Part shown: piece by piece, positions 34,716 to 44,880 of the stretch
Numbering within the stretch: the first letter of the stretch is position 1
Layout: the number at the start of each line of letters is the position of its first letter
NCBI RefSeq assembly: GCF_014270065.1
Contig: NZ_JACNME010000001.1
Coordinates: 186,001 to 250,000, forward strand
DNA length: 64,000 nt
Source: Quadrisphaera sp. RL12-1S
GTDB taxonomy: Bacteria > Actinomycetota > Actinomycetes > Actinomycetales > Quadrisphaeraceae
Reading direction: 5' to 3'
Translations under genes and position numbers: made by a program
The notes under the pieces: model-generated
Database searches by the model: none
Seen by the model: the letters and a program-made list of their open reading frames with translations, nothing else
What the model was told of the DNA's origin: nothing

Positions 34716-36431
34716 ATGACGGCTGCGACGCAGATGAGCACGCTGGGTCCGGAGTACCGGGAGCGGTCCTGGCAGGCCCTCGGCGAGGCCCCGTTCGACG
34801 TGCTCGTCATCGGCGGCGGCGTCACCGGCGCCGGTGTGGCCCTCGACGCCGCGACGCGCGGGCTGCGCACGGCCGTGGTGGAGCAGCGCGACTGGGCCTC
34901 GGGCACGTCCTCGCGCTCGTCCAAGCTCTTCCACGGCGGCCTGCGCTACCTGGAGCAGCTGAACTTCTCGCTGGTGCGCGAGGCGCTGAAGGAGCGCGAG
35001 CTGATGCTCACGCGCATCTGTCCGCACCTGGTGAAGCCGGTCTCGTTCCTCTACCCGCTCAACCACCGGATCTGGGAGCGGCCGTACATGGCGGCCGGCC
35101 TGACCATGTACGACACCATGGGCGGCGCGCGCTCGGTGCCGGGCTTCAAGAGCCTCACCCGCCGCGGCGCGCTCCGCCTGGCGCCTGGCCTGAAGCCCGA
35201 CGCCTTCGTGGGCGCGATGCGCTACTACGACGCCCAGGCCGACGACGCCCGCCACACCCTCGCCGTCGTGCGCACCGCAGCCCACTACGGCGCGGTGGTG
35301 CGCAACAGCACCGAGGTGGTGTCCCTGCTGCACGAGGGCGACCGGATCGTCGGGGCCACGGTGCGCGACGTCGAGACCGGCCAGACCACCGACGTCCGGG
35401 CGACGGTGGTCATCAACTGCACCGGCGTGTGGACCGACGACATGCAGCACCTCGCCGGCGGCCGCGGGCGGTTCCGGGTGCGCGCCTCCAAGGGCGTGCA
35501 CATCGTCGTCCCCCGGGACCGGTTCGCCTCCGAGACCGGGCTGATCCTGCGCACCGAGAAGTCGGTGCTCTTCTTCATCCCGTGGGGCACCCGGTGGATC
35601 ATCGGGACCACGGACACCGACTGGTCGCTCGACAGGGCGCACCCCGCGGCCACCCGGGCCGACATCGACTACATCCTCGAGCACGCGAACACGGTGCTGC
35701 GGACCCCGCTGACCCGCGACGACGTCCGCGGGGTCTACGCGGGCCTGCGGCCGCTGCTGGCCGGGGAGTCCGAGGGGACGAGCACGCTGTCGCGCGAGCA
35801 CGCGGTCGCCCGCCCGCAGCCCGGCCTGGTGTCCATCGCGGGCGGCAAGTACACGACGTACCGCGTCATGGCGGCCGACGCCGTCGACGCGGCCAGGGCC
35901 GACCTCGGCTCCCAGGTGCCGCCGTCGGTCACCGAGCACGTCCCGCTGCTCGGCGCGGACGGGTACCACGCGCTGGTGAACCAGGTCCCCTCCCTCGCCC
36001 AGCGGTACCGGGTCCCGGAGCACCGCGTGCTGCACCTGCTGAACCGGTACGGGGCCGAGGCGCTGGACCTGCTGGAGCTGGGTCGCGAGACGCCGGACCT
36101 GCTGCAGCCGCTGGAGGGCGCCGAGGACTACCTGCGCGTGGAGGTCGTCCACGCCGCCACGCACGAGGGCGCCCTCCACCTCGACGACCTGCTCGCGCGC
36201 CGCACCCGCATGTCCATCGAGTACGGCCACCGCGGCGTCGGCTCGGCGCAGGCGGTGGCCGACCTCGTGGCGCCCGTGCTCGGCTGGGACGCGGACCGGG
36301 TGGCCGAGGAGGTCCGCAGCTACAGCGAGCGCGTGGCCGCGGAGCGGGCCAGCCAGGAGCTCCCGGACGACGAGGCCGCCGACGCCGCCCGCCGCGAGGC
36401 ACCCGACTCGCGGCCGCTGCTCAACGCCTGA
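34716..36431 (+). CDS. Glycerol-3-phosphate dehydrogenase/oxidase-family FAD enzyme, copy 2
   Basis: A 571-residue paralogue of the glpD product upstream. The FAD motif is VLVIGGGVTGAGVALDAATRG (about residue 29), with LYPLNHRIWERPYMAAGLTMYD, SKGVHIVVPRDRF and AGGKYTTYRVMAADAV conserved. Sequence differences from copy 1 are spread over the whole length, so it is not a recent duplicate. It is followed by a polyol transporter gene and sits outside the glp operon. It may serve glycerol 3-phosphate under other conditions, or another polyol phosphate such as erythritol 4-phosphate. ATG with GCGAGGGAG upstream. Confidence 0.9.
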   Translation: MTAATQMSTLGPEYRERSWQALGEAPFDVLVIGGGVTGAGVALDAATRGLRTAVVEQRDWASGTSSRSSKLFHGGLRYLEQLNFSLVREALKERELMLTRICPHLVKPVSFLYPLNHRIWERPYMAAGLTMYDTMGGARSVPGFKSLTRRGALRLAPGLKPDAFVGAMRYYDAQADDARHTLAVVRTAAHYGAVVRNSTEVVSLLHEGDRIVGATVRDVETGQTTDVRATVVINCTGVWTDDMQHLAGGRGRFRVRASKGVHIVVPRDRFASETGLILRTEKSVLFFIPWGTRWIIGTTDTDWSLDRAHPAATRADIDYILEHANTVLRTPLTRDDVRGVYAGLRPLLAGESEGTSTLSREHAVARPQPGLVSIAGGKYTTYRVMAADAVDAARADLGSQVPPSVTEHVPLLGADGYHALVNQVPSLAQRYRVPEHRVLHLLNRYGAEALDLLELGRETPDLLQPLEGAEDYLRVEVVHAATHEGALHLDDLLARRTRMSIEYGHRGVGSAQAVADLVAPVLGWDADRVAEEVRSYSERVAAERASQELPDDEAADAARREAPDSRPLLNA

Positions 36432-36444
36432 CGAGCACGCCGAG

Positions 36445-36479
36445 GGGAGGCGGCGGCCCGCCGGGTCGCCGCCTCCCCC
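36445..36479 (+). terminator. Hairpin terminator after the second glpD-type gene
   Basis: A perfect 12-bp stem (36445-36456 with 36468-36479) and an 11-base loop, starting 13 bases after the stop codon. It separates this gene from the RbtT-type transporter gene. Confidence 0.75.
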
Positions 36480-36571
36480 TGCGCGTGCCACGGTGGCGGT
36501 GCGCGGAGCTGCCAGCGCCGCGCACCCAGGTGGAGAGCACCGAGGGCGAGCGCGGCGAGGGGGCCACGGCG

Positions 36572-37891
36572 ATGGCAGGCAGCAGCCGGACGACGGTGGG
36601 CGGTCCCACGGCACCGCCCCTGAACGACCCGCGCGAGACGCGCCTGGACCGGGTCGGCATCCCGCACGTGCTCCGCTGGGGGTTCGCGGCGGTCATCGTC
36701 TTCATGACCGGCAACGCGGTGGAGACCAACTTCATCGCCCCCCACCTGGCCCAGGCGCTCGGCTCGCAGGGCGCGGCGGCCGCCACCATCATCTCCGCGT
36801 ACGGCCTGGCGGCGCTGCTGGGCTCCTACCTCGCGGGGGCGCTGTCCGACCTGCTCGGACCCCACCGGGTGATGACGCTCGGCTTCGCGGTGTGGGTGGT
36901 CTTCGAGGTGCTCTTCCTGCTGTCGCTGCAGACCGGGAACCTGCCCGCGATCGCCGCGACGTACTTCGTCCGCGGGTTCGGCTACCCGCTCTTCGCCTTC
37001 GCCTTCCTCGTGTGGATCAACGCGGTGGCACCGCGGGAGCGGGCGGGCACCGCCGTCGGCTGGTTCTACGTGATGTTCACCGGCGGGCTGCCCACGCTCG
37101 GGGCGCTGGTGGCGATCGCCGCCATCCCCGCCTTCGGGGGCGGCTACCAGGGCGAGACCGGCGCCATGTGGCTGTCGATCGCGCTCGTGGTGGCCGGCTA
37201 CGCGCTGACGTTCCTCGTGCGCGAGCCCCACGGGCGCCGGCGGCTGGTCTCACGGGAGGAGTCGACAGGGGCGGTGCTCGGCAGCGGCGTCAAGCTCGCG
37301 GCGCAGGAGCCGAAGGTCCTCGTGGGCTTCCTCGTCCGCATCATCAACACCGCACCGCAGTACGGGATGTTCGTCATCCTGCCGGGCGTCATCGGCGGGT
37401 CCCTGGGCTGGTCGCAGTCCCAGTGGCTGCTGATGAGCAGCATCGTCTACGCCTCCAACATCGCCTTCAACGCCGTCTTCGGCGCCATCGGCGACCGCTG
37501 GGGCTGGGTGCGCACCGTGCGGTGGTTCGGCGTGCTCGGCTCCGCCATCGGCCTGCTGCTGTGGTGGTACGTGCCGCACGCGGTGGCGCCCGGCTCCGAC
37601 TGGGGCTACGCGCTCTCGGTGGCGGCCGGAGTGGTCTTCGGCATCCTCCTGGCGGGCTTCGTCCCGCTGGGCGCGATCCTGCCGCAGCTCACCGAGCGCA
37701 AGGGGGCGGCGATGGCCGTGTACACGACGGCCGCCGGTGGGGCCGCCTTCCTGGGGGCCGCCGTGGTCGCGCTGGTGCGGCCGTGGGGCGGCGACGCCGG
37801 CACCGTGTGGGCCTTCGTGGTCCTCTACGGCGTGGCGTTCGTGCTGTGCCACTGGCTCCGGGTGGAGCAGCCGAAGGACGCCCACCACTGA
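36572..37891 (+). CDS. RbtT/DalT/CsbX-type MFS polyol transporter
   Basis: A 439-residue major facilitator with twelve helices. The N-terminal RLDRVGIPHVLRWGFAAVIVFMTGNAVETNFIAP and the ALSDLLGPHRVMTLGF and NAVAPRERAGTAVGWFYVMFTGGLPT segments resemble ribitol/D-arabinitol/D-tagatose-type permeases. Substrate is probably a polyol. ATG 36572 with GCGAGGGGG about ten bases upstream; longer in-frame starts lie inside the previous gene. Context: SorC regulator, glpD paralogue and this permease on one strand, consistent with a second polyol module. Convergent with guaB3. Confidence 0.85.
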   Translation: MAGSSRTTVGGPTAPPLNDPRETRLDRVGIPHVLRWGFAAVIVFMTGNAVETNFIAPHLAQALGSQGAAAATIISAYGLAALLGSYLAGALSDLLGPHRVMTLGFAVWVVFEVLFLLSLQTGNLPAIAATYFVRGFGYPLFAFAFLVWINAVAPRERAGTAVGWFYVMFTGGLPTLGALVAIAAIPAFGGGYQGETGAMWLSIALVVAGYALTFLVREPHGRRRLVSREESTGAVLGSGVKLAAQEPKVLVGFLVRIINTAPQYGMFVILPGVIGGSLGWSQSQWLLMSSIVYASNIAFNAVFGAIGDRWGWVRTVRWFGVLGSAIGLLLWWYVPHAVAPGSDWGYALSVAAGVVFGILLAGFVPLGAILPQLTERKGAAMAVYTTAAGGAAFLGAAVVALVRPWGGDAGTVWAFVVLYGVAFVLCHWLRVEQPKDAHH

Positions 37892-37906
37892 CCCCTGCCA
37901 CCAGCG

Positions 37907-37936
37907 CCCGCGACCACCGGGGCCGGTGGTCGCGGG
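37907..37936. terminator. Bidirectional hairpin terminator
   Basis: A 13-bp stem (37907-37919 with 37924-37936) with a four-base loop lies between the convergent transporter and guaB3 genes. Confidence 0.8.
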
Positions 37937-37957
37937 GGCAGCGGCCGGGGGCGCCGG

Positions 37958-39109
37958 TCAGGTCGGCTGGTAGGGGCTGACGACCACCTCGACGCGCTGG
38001 AACTCCTTGAGGTCGGAGTAGCCCGTGGTGGCCATCGCCCGGCGCAGGGCGCCGAGGAGGTTGGTGGTGCCGTCGGGGGTGGTGCCGGGACCGACGAGGA
38101 TCTCCTCGAGCGAGCCCACGGTGCCCACCTTGACGCGGCGGCCGCGCGGCAGGTCGGCGTGGTGCGCCTCGGGACCCCAGTGCCAGCCGCCGCCGGGGGC
38201 CTCGGTGGCGCGGGCGAGCGCGGCACCGAGCATCACGGCGTCAGCGCCGCAGGCGACGGCCTTGACCACGTCGCCGGAGCGGCCCATGCCGCCGTCGGCG
38301 ATGACGTGCACGTAGCGGCCCCCGGACTCGTCGAGGTAGTCGCGCCGGGCGGCGGCCACGTCGGCGATGGCCGTGGCCATGGGGGCGTGGACGCCGAGGG
38401 CGCCGCGCGTGGTGTGCGCCGCTCCCCCGCCGAAGCCCACGAGGACGCCGGCGGCACCTGTGCGCATGAGGTGCAGGGCGGCGGTGTACGTCGAGGCGCC
38501 ACCCACGATGACGGGCACCTCGAGCTCGTAGATGAACTGCTTGAGGTTCAGCGGCGGCGCGTCGGCCTCGCTGGCGGCGACGTGCTCGGCGGACACCGTC
38601 GTGCCGCGGATCACGAAGAGGTCCACCCCGGCGTCGACGACGGTCTTCCACAGCTGCGCGGTGCGCTGCGGCGACAGCGCCCCGGCCACCACCACGCCGG
38701 CGTCGCGCACCTGCCGCAGCCGCTGGGCCACGAGGTCGGGGTCGATGGGGGCGCTGTAGATCTGCTGCATCCGCCGGGTCACGGCGGTGCTGTCGGCGGA
38801 GGCGCCGTCGCTGAGGGCCGCCACCTCCGCCAGCAGGGGGCGCGGGTCCTCGTAGCGGGTCCACAGGCCCTCGAGGTCGAGCACGCCGAGCCCACCGAGC
38901 CGGCCGATGGCGATGGCGGTCTCGGGGCTCACCACGGAGTCCATCGGCGCCGAGATCACGGGCATCGCGAAGTGGTAGGCGTCGATCTGCCAGGAGACGC
39001 TCACCAGCTCCGGGTCGCGGGTGCGCCGGCTCGGGACGACGGCGACGTCGTCCAGCGAGTAGGCGCGCCGGCCGCGCTTGCCGCGCCCGATCTCGATCTC
39101 GTAGGCCAT
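37958..39109 (-). CDS. guaB3: GuaB3 family IMP dehydrogenase-related protein
   Basis: A 383-residue TIM-barrel paralogue of IMP dehydrogenase found in actinobacteria, without CBS domains. It has AYSLDDVAVVPSRRTRDPELV, VISAPMDSVVSPETAIAIGRLGG and IADGGMGRSGDVVKAVACGADAVMLG. The loop that carries the catalytic cysteine in IMPDH (SICTTR) reads AAHTTR, so the nucleophile is replaced by His. Its biochemical role in this phylum is uncertain; it may be regulatory or a GMP-reductase-like enzyme. It follows guaB by 37 bases with GAGGAG before the ATG and is probably cotranscribed. Confidence 0.93.
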   Translation of the reverse strand: MAYEIEIGRGKRGRRAYSLDDVAVVPSRRTRDPELVSVSWQIDAYHFAMPVISAPMDSVVSPETAIAIGRLGGLGVLDLEGLWTRYEDPRPLLAEVAALSDGASADSTAVTRRMQQIYSAPIDPDLVAQRLRQVRDAGVVVAGALSPQRTAQLWKTVVDAGVDLFVIRGTTVSAEHVAASEADAPPLNLKQFIYELEVPVIVGGASTYTAALHLMRTGAAGVLVGFGGGAAHTTRGALGVHAPMATAIADVAAARRDYLDESGGRYVHVIADGGMGRSGDVVKAVACGADAVMLGAALARATEAPGGGWHWGPEAHHADLPRGRRVKVGTVGSLEEILVGPGTTPDGTTNLLGALRRAMATTGYSDLKEFQRVEVVVSPYQPT

Positions 39110-39146
39110 GGGGCTCCTCGCTGCTCAGCAGGTGGTGGTCGGCTTC

Positions 39147-40823
<1,677 letters not shown>

Positions 40824-40843
40824 TCATGAGATCCCCATGGACC

Positions 40844-40882
40844 GGTCAAGAGCTGGTCAAGGAACCGGGGCCGATGGTCAAG
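40844..40882. promoter_or_regulatory. Three direct GGTCAAG repeats upstream of the APC permease
   Basis: GGTCAAG occurs at 40844-40850, 40855-40861 and 40876-40882, at intervals of 11 and 21 bp, so the copies face one side of the helix. Such spacing suggests a regulator-binding region. The rest of 40667-41023 shows the guaB promoter, the 11-bp array, and a ribosome site GAGGAGGGA before the permease. Confidence 0.4.
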
Positions 40883-41023
40883 CGGGGGCAAAGGAACCCC
40901 AGGGCCCGGGGAAGACCCAGCGAACTCGCAGGTCAGCGCCTTGTCAGACCCCTCTCAGGCTCGGACCATCAGCCGCTGAGGAGGGGCGCCCGCGGGGCGG
41001 CCCGCACACCCGAGGAGGGAACG

Positions 41024-42679
41024 ATGACCAGCTCCACCGCCGCACCACCGGGGGCGCCGAGGCGGGTCCTCAAGCGCGAGATCGGCGCGATCGGCATGCT
41101 CTGGGCCTCGGTCGGCTCGATCATCGGCTCGGGCTGGCTCTTCGGCGCCCAGAACGGGCTGACAGCGGCCGGCCCCGCGGCGGTCATCGCCTGGGTCATC
41201 GGCGGGGTCGCCGTCCTCGTCCTGGCACTCATCCACGCCGAGCTCGGCGGCATGTACCCCGTCTCCGGGGGCTCGGCGCGGTTCCCGCACTACGCCTTCG
41301 GAGGCGCGGCGGGCGCCTCCTTCGGCTGGTACGCCTGGCTGCAGACGGCCACCGTGGCGCCGATCGAGGTCTCGGCGATGATCAACTACGCGAAGCACTA
41401 CTCCTTCGCCAGCGGCTGGCTCACCGCGGACAAGACCCTCACCGCGAGCGGCCTGGTCGTCGCGATCCTCCTCATGGCCGTCATCAGCTCCATCAACTTC
41501 CTGGGCGTGCGCGCGCTGGCGCTGACCAACAGCACGGCGACGTGGTGGAAGGTGGCGGTCCCCCTGGTCGCCATCTTCGCCATCGCGATGGCGGGCGGAG
41601 GCCTGCACACGGGCAACTTCACCGCCGCGGACGGCTTCGCCCCCGGCGGCCTGCAGGGCGTCCTCGGCGCCGTCTCCACCAGCGGCATCATCTTCAGCTA
41701 CCTGGGCTTCGAGCAGGCCGACCAGCTGGCGGGCGAGAGCACCAACCCCAAGCGCGACGTCCCGCTGGCCATCATCGGCTCGGTGGTCATCGGCGTGGTC
41801 GTCTACGTGGCGCTGCAGGTGGTCTTCCTGCTCGCCCTGCCCGCCAGCTCCATCGGCTCCACGTGGGCGCAGACCACCGGTGACGTGGTCGGCGCCTTCA
41901 CCGGCCCCTGGGCGCAGCTCGCCTCCCTCGTGGGCCTGGGCTGGCTCGCCGCCGTGCTCTACGCCGACGCGATCATCTCCCCCGGGGGCACCGGCCTCAT
42001 CTACACCGCGGCGACCAGCCGCGTCAGCTACGGCCTGGCGCGCAACGGCTACGTGCCCACCGCCTTCGAGCGCCTGAACGCCAACGGCGTGCCGTGGGTC
42101 GGCGTCATCGTCAGCTTCGTCATCGGCTGCGTCTGCTTCCTGCCGTTCCCGAGCTGGCAGTCCCTCGTGGGCCTCATCACCTCGGCCAGCGTGCTCATGT
42201 ACGCCGGCGCGCCGCTCGCGCTGGCGGTCTTCCGCAAGCGCCTGCCGGAGGTGGAGCGCCCCTACCGGCTGCCGGGTGCGGCCGTGCTGGCGCCGCTGGG
42301 CTTCGTCATCTCCGACCTGATCATCCTGTGGTCGGGGTGGGACACGGACTGGAAGCTCGCCGTCGCGATCGTCATCGGCTACGTGATCCTCTTCGTCAGC
42401 CGCGCCGGGGGCTTCACGAGCCACCGCCCGCCGCTGCACTGGCGCTCGGCGCAGTGGCTGCCCGTGTGGCTGGTCGGCATGCTGCTCATCACCTTCGCCT
42501 CCACCTACGGAGGGCAGGGCTGGCTCGACCTGTCCGTGAGCCTCGTGGTGACGGCGGTGTTCAGCCTGGCCATCCACTACTGGGCCGTGGCGGTCTCGCT
42601 GCCCGCCGAGGAGATCCGCGCCATGATCGACCAGGTCGCCGCCGAGGAGGACGCGCTGCCGTCGCTGCCGTCCCACTGA
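41024..42679 (+). CDS. APC-family amino acid/polyamine permease
   Basis: A 551-residue membrane protein with about twelve to fourteen helices. The first helix has the unwound GSIIGSGWLFG motif of the APC superfamily, followed by AAVIAWVIGGVAVLVLALIHAELGGMYP. The region GIIFSYLGFEQADQLAGE matches helix 6 of the family. Substrate unknown; amino acids or amines are typical. The ATG is preceded by GAGGAGGGA. It is monocistronic and ends at a strong hairpin. Confidence 0.9.
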   Translation: MTSSTAAPPGAPRRVLKREIGAIGMLWASVGSIIGSGWLFGAQNGLTAAGPAAVIAWVIGGVAVLVLALIHAELGGMYPVSGGSARFPHYAFGGAAGASFGWYAWLQTATVAPIEVSAMINYAKHYSFASGWLTADKTLTASGLVVAILLMAVISSINFLGVRALALTNSTATWWKVAVPLVAIFAIAMAGGGLHTGNFTAADGFAPGGLQGVLGAVSTSGIIFSYLGFEQADQLAGESTNPKRDVPLAIIGSVVIGVVVYVALQVVFLLALPASSIGSTWAQTTGDVVGAFTGPWAQLASLVGLGWLAAVLYADAIISPGGTGLIYTAATSRVSYGLARNGYVPTAFERLNANGVPWVGVIVSFVIGCVCFLPFPSWQSLVGLITSASVLMYAGAPLALAVFRKRLPEVERPYRLPGAAVLAPLGFVISDLIILWSGWDTDWKLAVAIVIGYVILFVSRAGGFTSHRPPLHWRSAQWLPVWLVGMLLITFASTYGGQGWLDLSVSLVVTAVFSLAIHYWAVAVSLPAEEIRAMIDQVAAEEDALPSLPSH

Positions 42680-42709
42680 CGGCTGCACCACCTCACGACG
42701 ACGACGACA

Positions 42710-42740
42710 AGGCCCGGCACCCCCGAGGGGGGCCGGGCCT
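42710..42740. terminator. Bidirectional hairpin terminator
   Basis: AGGCCCGGC (42710-42718) pairs with GCCGGGCCT (42732-42740); the intervening CCCC/GGGG bases extend the stem. Flanking CGACGA/TCGTCG bases can lengthen it further. It lies between the convergent permease and bldM-like genes. Confidence 0.85.
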
Positions 42741-42777
42741 CGTCGTGACGCCGGTCGAGGGCCGACCGGCGGGTGGG

Positions 42778-43392
42778 TCAGTGGACCATGCCCAGGCGGA
42801 AGCCCTTGGCCACGGCCTGGGCGCGGTCAGCGGCGTCCAGCTTGCGGAACAGGCGGCGCGCGTGGGTCTTCACGGTGTCCTCGGACAGGAAGAGCTGCTT
42901 GCCGATCTCGGCGTTGCTGCGCCCCTCGCCCATGCCGGTGAGCACCTGCAGCTCGCGCTCGGTCAGCGCGGGGGTGGCGCCGGCCTCGGTGCGGCGGGCG
43001 CCTCGGCCGCGCACGCCGGCCTCGCTGATGGCGCCGATGACGGCGGCCACCAGCTCGGAGCGGGTGGCGTCCTTGACCACGTAGCCGCGGGCGCCGGCGG
43101 CGACGGCGCGCGCCACGCCCTCGACGTCCTCGGCCACGGTCAGCATGAGCACGCCGGCACCGGGGTGGCGCGCCAGCAGGCGGCGGGCGGCCTCGACCCC
43201 GCCGATGCCGGGCATGCGGACGTCCATGAGCACGAGCGCGGGGCGCTCGACCGGCCAGCGGGCGAGCACCTCCTCACCGGAGCTGGCGCCGATCACGCGC
43301 CCCACCCCGGCCACGCCCGCGACCGCTCGCCGCAGGTTCTCCCGCACCAGCGGGGAGTCGTCGCAGACCATGACCGTCGCCATCGCAGACAC
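42778..43392 (-). CDS. BldM-like NarL/LuxR-type orphan response regulator
   Basis: A 204-residue response regulator. The receiver domain (about 4-120) has the acidic pair VCDDSPLVREN, phospho-site region LVLMDVRMPGIGG, Thr in MLTVAED and Lys in YVVKDAT. The LuxR-type DNA-binding domain (about 140-200) has LTERELQVLTGMGEGRSNAEIGKQLFLSEDTVKTHARRLFRKL. The whole sequence closely resembles Streptomyces BldM, a regulator of aerial growth and sporulation, and the neighbourhood (guaB, whiD-like, groEL) matches that locus. No sensor kinase is nearby. GTG 43392 is chosen because GGAGG lies eight bases upstream; ATG 43383 is the family-like alternative. Confidence 0.88.
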   Translation of the reverse strand: MSAMATVMVCDDSPLVRENLRRAVAGVAGVGRVIGASSGEEVLARWPVERPALVLMDVRMPGIGGVEAARRLLARHPGAGVLMLTVAEDVEGVARAVAAGARGYVVKDATRSELVAAVIGAISEAGVRGRGARRTEAGATPALTERELQVLTGMGEGRSNAEIGKQLFLSEDTVKTHARRLFRKLDAADRAQAVAKGFRLGMVH

Positions 43393-43520
43393 CGTCGCCA
43401 CCTCCGTGTGCGCCGACCCGTGCGGTCGGCTGTCCTGGAGGTGTCATCGGCACGGATCGGGCGGACCTGAGAGCTAGCGGGGCTGCGACCCCGGCCGGCG
43501 CGGACCCAGCTGCGGCGGGC

Positions 43521-44564
43521 TCAGGGCTCGGTGGCCTCGAGCAGCACCTCCAGCGCGGCGGGCAGGGCGGGGGCCCGCAGCGCCGCACGGCCGGCCGGCA
43601 GCTGCGCGAGGGACCAGCCCGGCCCGGACAGCACGAGGCGCACCGGGTGCCGCAGGCGCGGCAGCGGGCCCAGCTGGGCCGCGGCGTCGGCCACCGGCTC
43701 CTCGGCGTGCACGAGGACGGCGGCCGGACCCGTGCGCCGCACGGCGGCCGCCACGGCCTCGCGGGGCAGCCCGGGGGCCAGGACCCACGGCCGGACGCCG
43801 TGGGCGGCCACGGCGGCGGCCAGGACGTGCAGGGGCAGGGAGTCCGTCTCGCCCTCGGCGGCGGCGAGGAGCACGACGGCGGTGGTGCGCTCCGGGGGGC
43901 GCCGCAGCGCCCGCAGCGCCTCCAGGGTCGCGGCGGTGAGCAGCACCTCGGAGTCGACGCCCGGCCCGGTCGCCTCCCAGCGGCGCGCCAGGGCGACCCT
44001 GGCCGGCTGCACGACCTCCTCCCACGCCCGCAGGGGGCCCTTGGAGGAGCAGGCGGCCAGCACGGCCGCCGCGGCGCCGGGAGCGTCACCCGCCAGCACC
44101 GCGCGCTGCAGGGCTCCCTGCCCCGCGGGCGAGGGGCGCCGCGTCAGCGGGGTGCGGTCAGCGGGGAGCACGGCGCTCCAGACGCCGAGGTCGGCGGTCA
44201 GGGCCACCAGCGCCGGCACGTCCCCCGTGGTCGGGGCCTCGTCGTGGTCCTCGGCGTCGTGGAGGTCAGAGCCCTCACCGGCCGCTGACGCCAGCGCCAT
44301 CGCAGCGTCGGTCGGATCGGTGGCCAGTGCGGTGGCAGCCGCCGTGACGGGCGGCACGCCCTCCAGCGTCAGCCGGCGCATGACCACCAGTCGGGCGAGG
44401 TCCTCGGGGGTGTAGCGGCGGTGCGAGCCGGTCTCGTGCTCGCTGGGGCCCAGGCCGTAGCGGCGGGCCCACGTCCGCAGGGTCGCGGGGGCGACGCCGA
44501 GGCGCCGCGCGGCGGCCGCGACGCCCAGCGACACGCCCGAGGGGGCGGCGTTGGGGGTGGGCAC
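43521..44564 (-). CDS. MerR-family regulator with cobalamin-binding-like domain lacking the key residues
   Basis: A 347-residue protein. The MerR helix-turn-helix spans about 12-80 (VAPATLRTWARRYGLGPSEHETGSHRRYTPEDLARL). The C-terminal half has the helix bundle plus Rossmann-like layout of B12-dependent CarH/LitR regulators. The helix-bundle Trp is kept (ARRWEATG), but the usual Glu-His pair reads Glu-Val (GVDSEVLLTA). The loop that should be GExHxxG reads GETDSLP, so the lower cobalamin ligand histidine is absent. It is therefore probably B12-independent. It lies between bldM-like and whiD-like genes, as a similar gene does in Streptomyces. Confidence 0.82.
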   Translation of the reverse strand: MPTPNAAPSGVSLGVAAAARRLGVAPATLRTWARRYGLGPSEHETGSHRRYTPEDLARLVVMRRLTLEGVPPVTAAATALATDPTDAAMALASAAGEGSDLHDAEDHDEAPTTGDVPALVALTADLGVWSAVLPADRTPLTRRPSPAGQGALQRAVLAGDAPGAAAAVLAACSSKGPLRAWEEVVQPARVALARRWEATGPGVDSEVLLTAATLEALRALRRPPERTTAVVLLAAAEGETDSLPLHVLAAAVAAHGVRPWVLAPGLPREAVAAAVRRTGPAAVLVHAEEPVADAAAQLGPLPRLRHPVRLVLSGPGWSLAQLPAGRAALRAPALPAALEVLLEATEP

Positions 44565-44700
44565 CCCGCCAGTGTGGTCGGGTGGTCATGACGTCGCCAC
44601 CGCGCCCCCCGCGCAGCACCCGGGAGGACGCCGACCGACCGTCGCGCCCCGCGCGGTGGCGCCCTGCGCCACATCACACGAACGGCCCAGTGCCAGGTCC

Positions 44701-44729
44701 TTGAACAACCTCTGACGCGGTTGTAGTGT
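44701..44729 (+). promoter_or_regulatory. Promoter of the whiD-like gene with inverted repeat
   Basis: -35 TTGAAC (44701-44706), 17-bp spacer, -10 TAGTGT (44724-44729). A perfect inverted repeat ACAACC-N8-GGTTGT (44705-44724) fills the spacer, a place where a regulator dimer would control the promoter. The predicted leader is about 145 bases. The remainder of the 316-base gap 44565-44880 shows only GC-rich sequence with imperfect palindromes. Confidence 0.6.
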
Positions 44730-44880
44730 CGTCTTCAACGAGCCCGGGCCACCGCGAGGTGGCTCTGAGCACGGAGTACCCCACCCGGCGCGGATCCACA
44801 CCCGCACCGGAGGGGGTGCACCCGCACGCTGCACCGGCTCCCCAGAACACCACGCACCACCACGCCTTCCGGAGGAACCC

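Noticed and set aside
29212-37891. Possible recent duplication of glpD
   Set aside because: The two FAD enzymes differ throughout their length and have different flanks, so an old paralogy is more likely than a recent duplication or assembly artefact.
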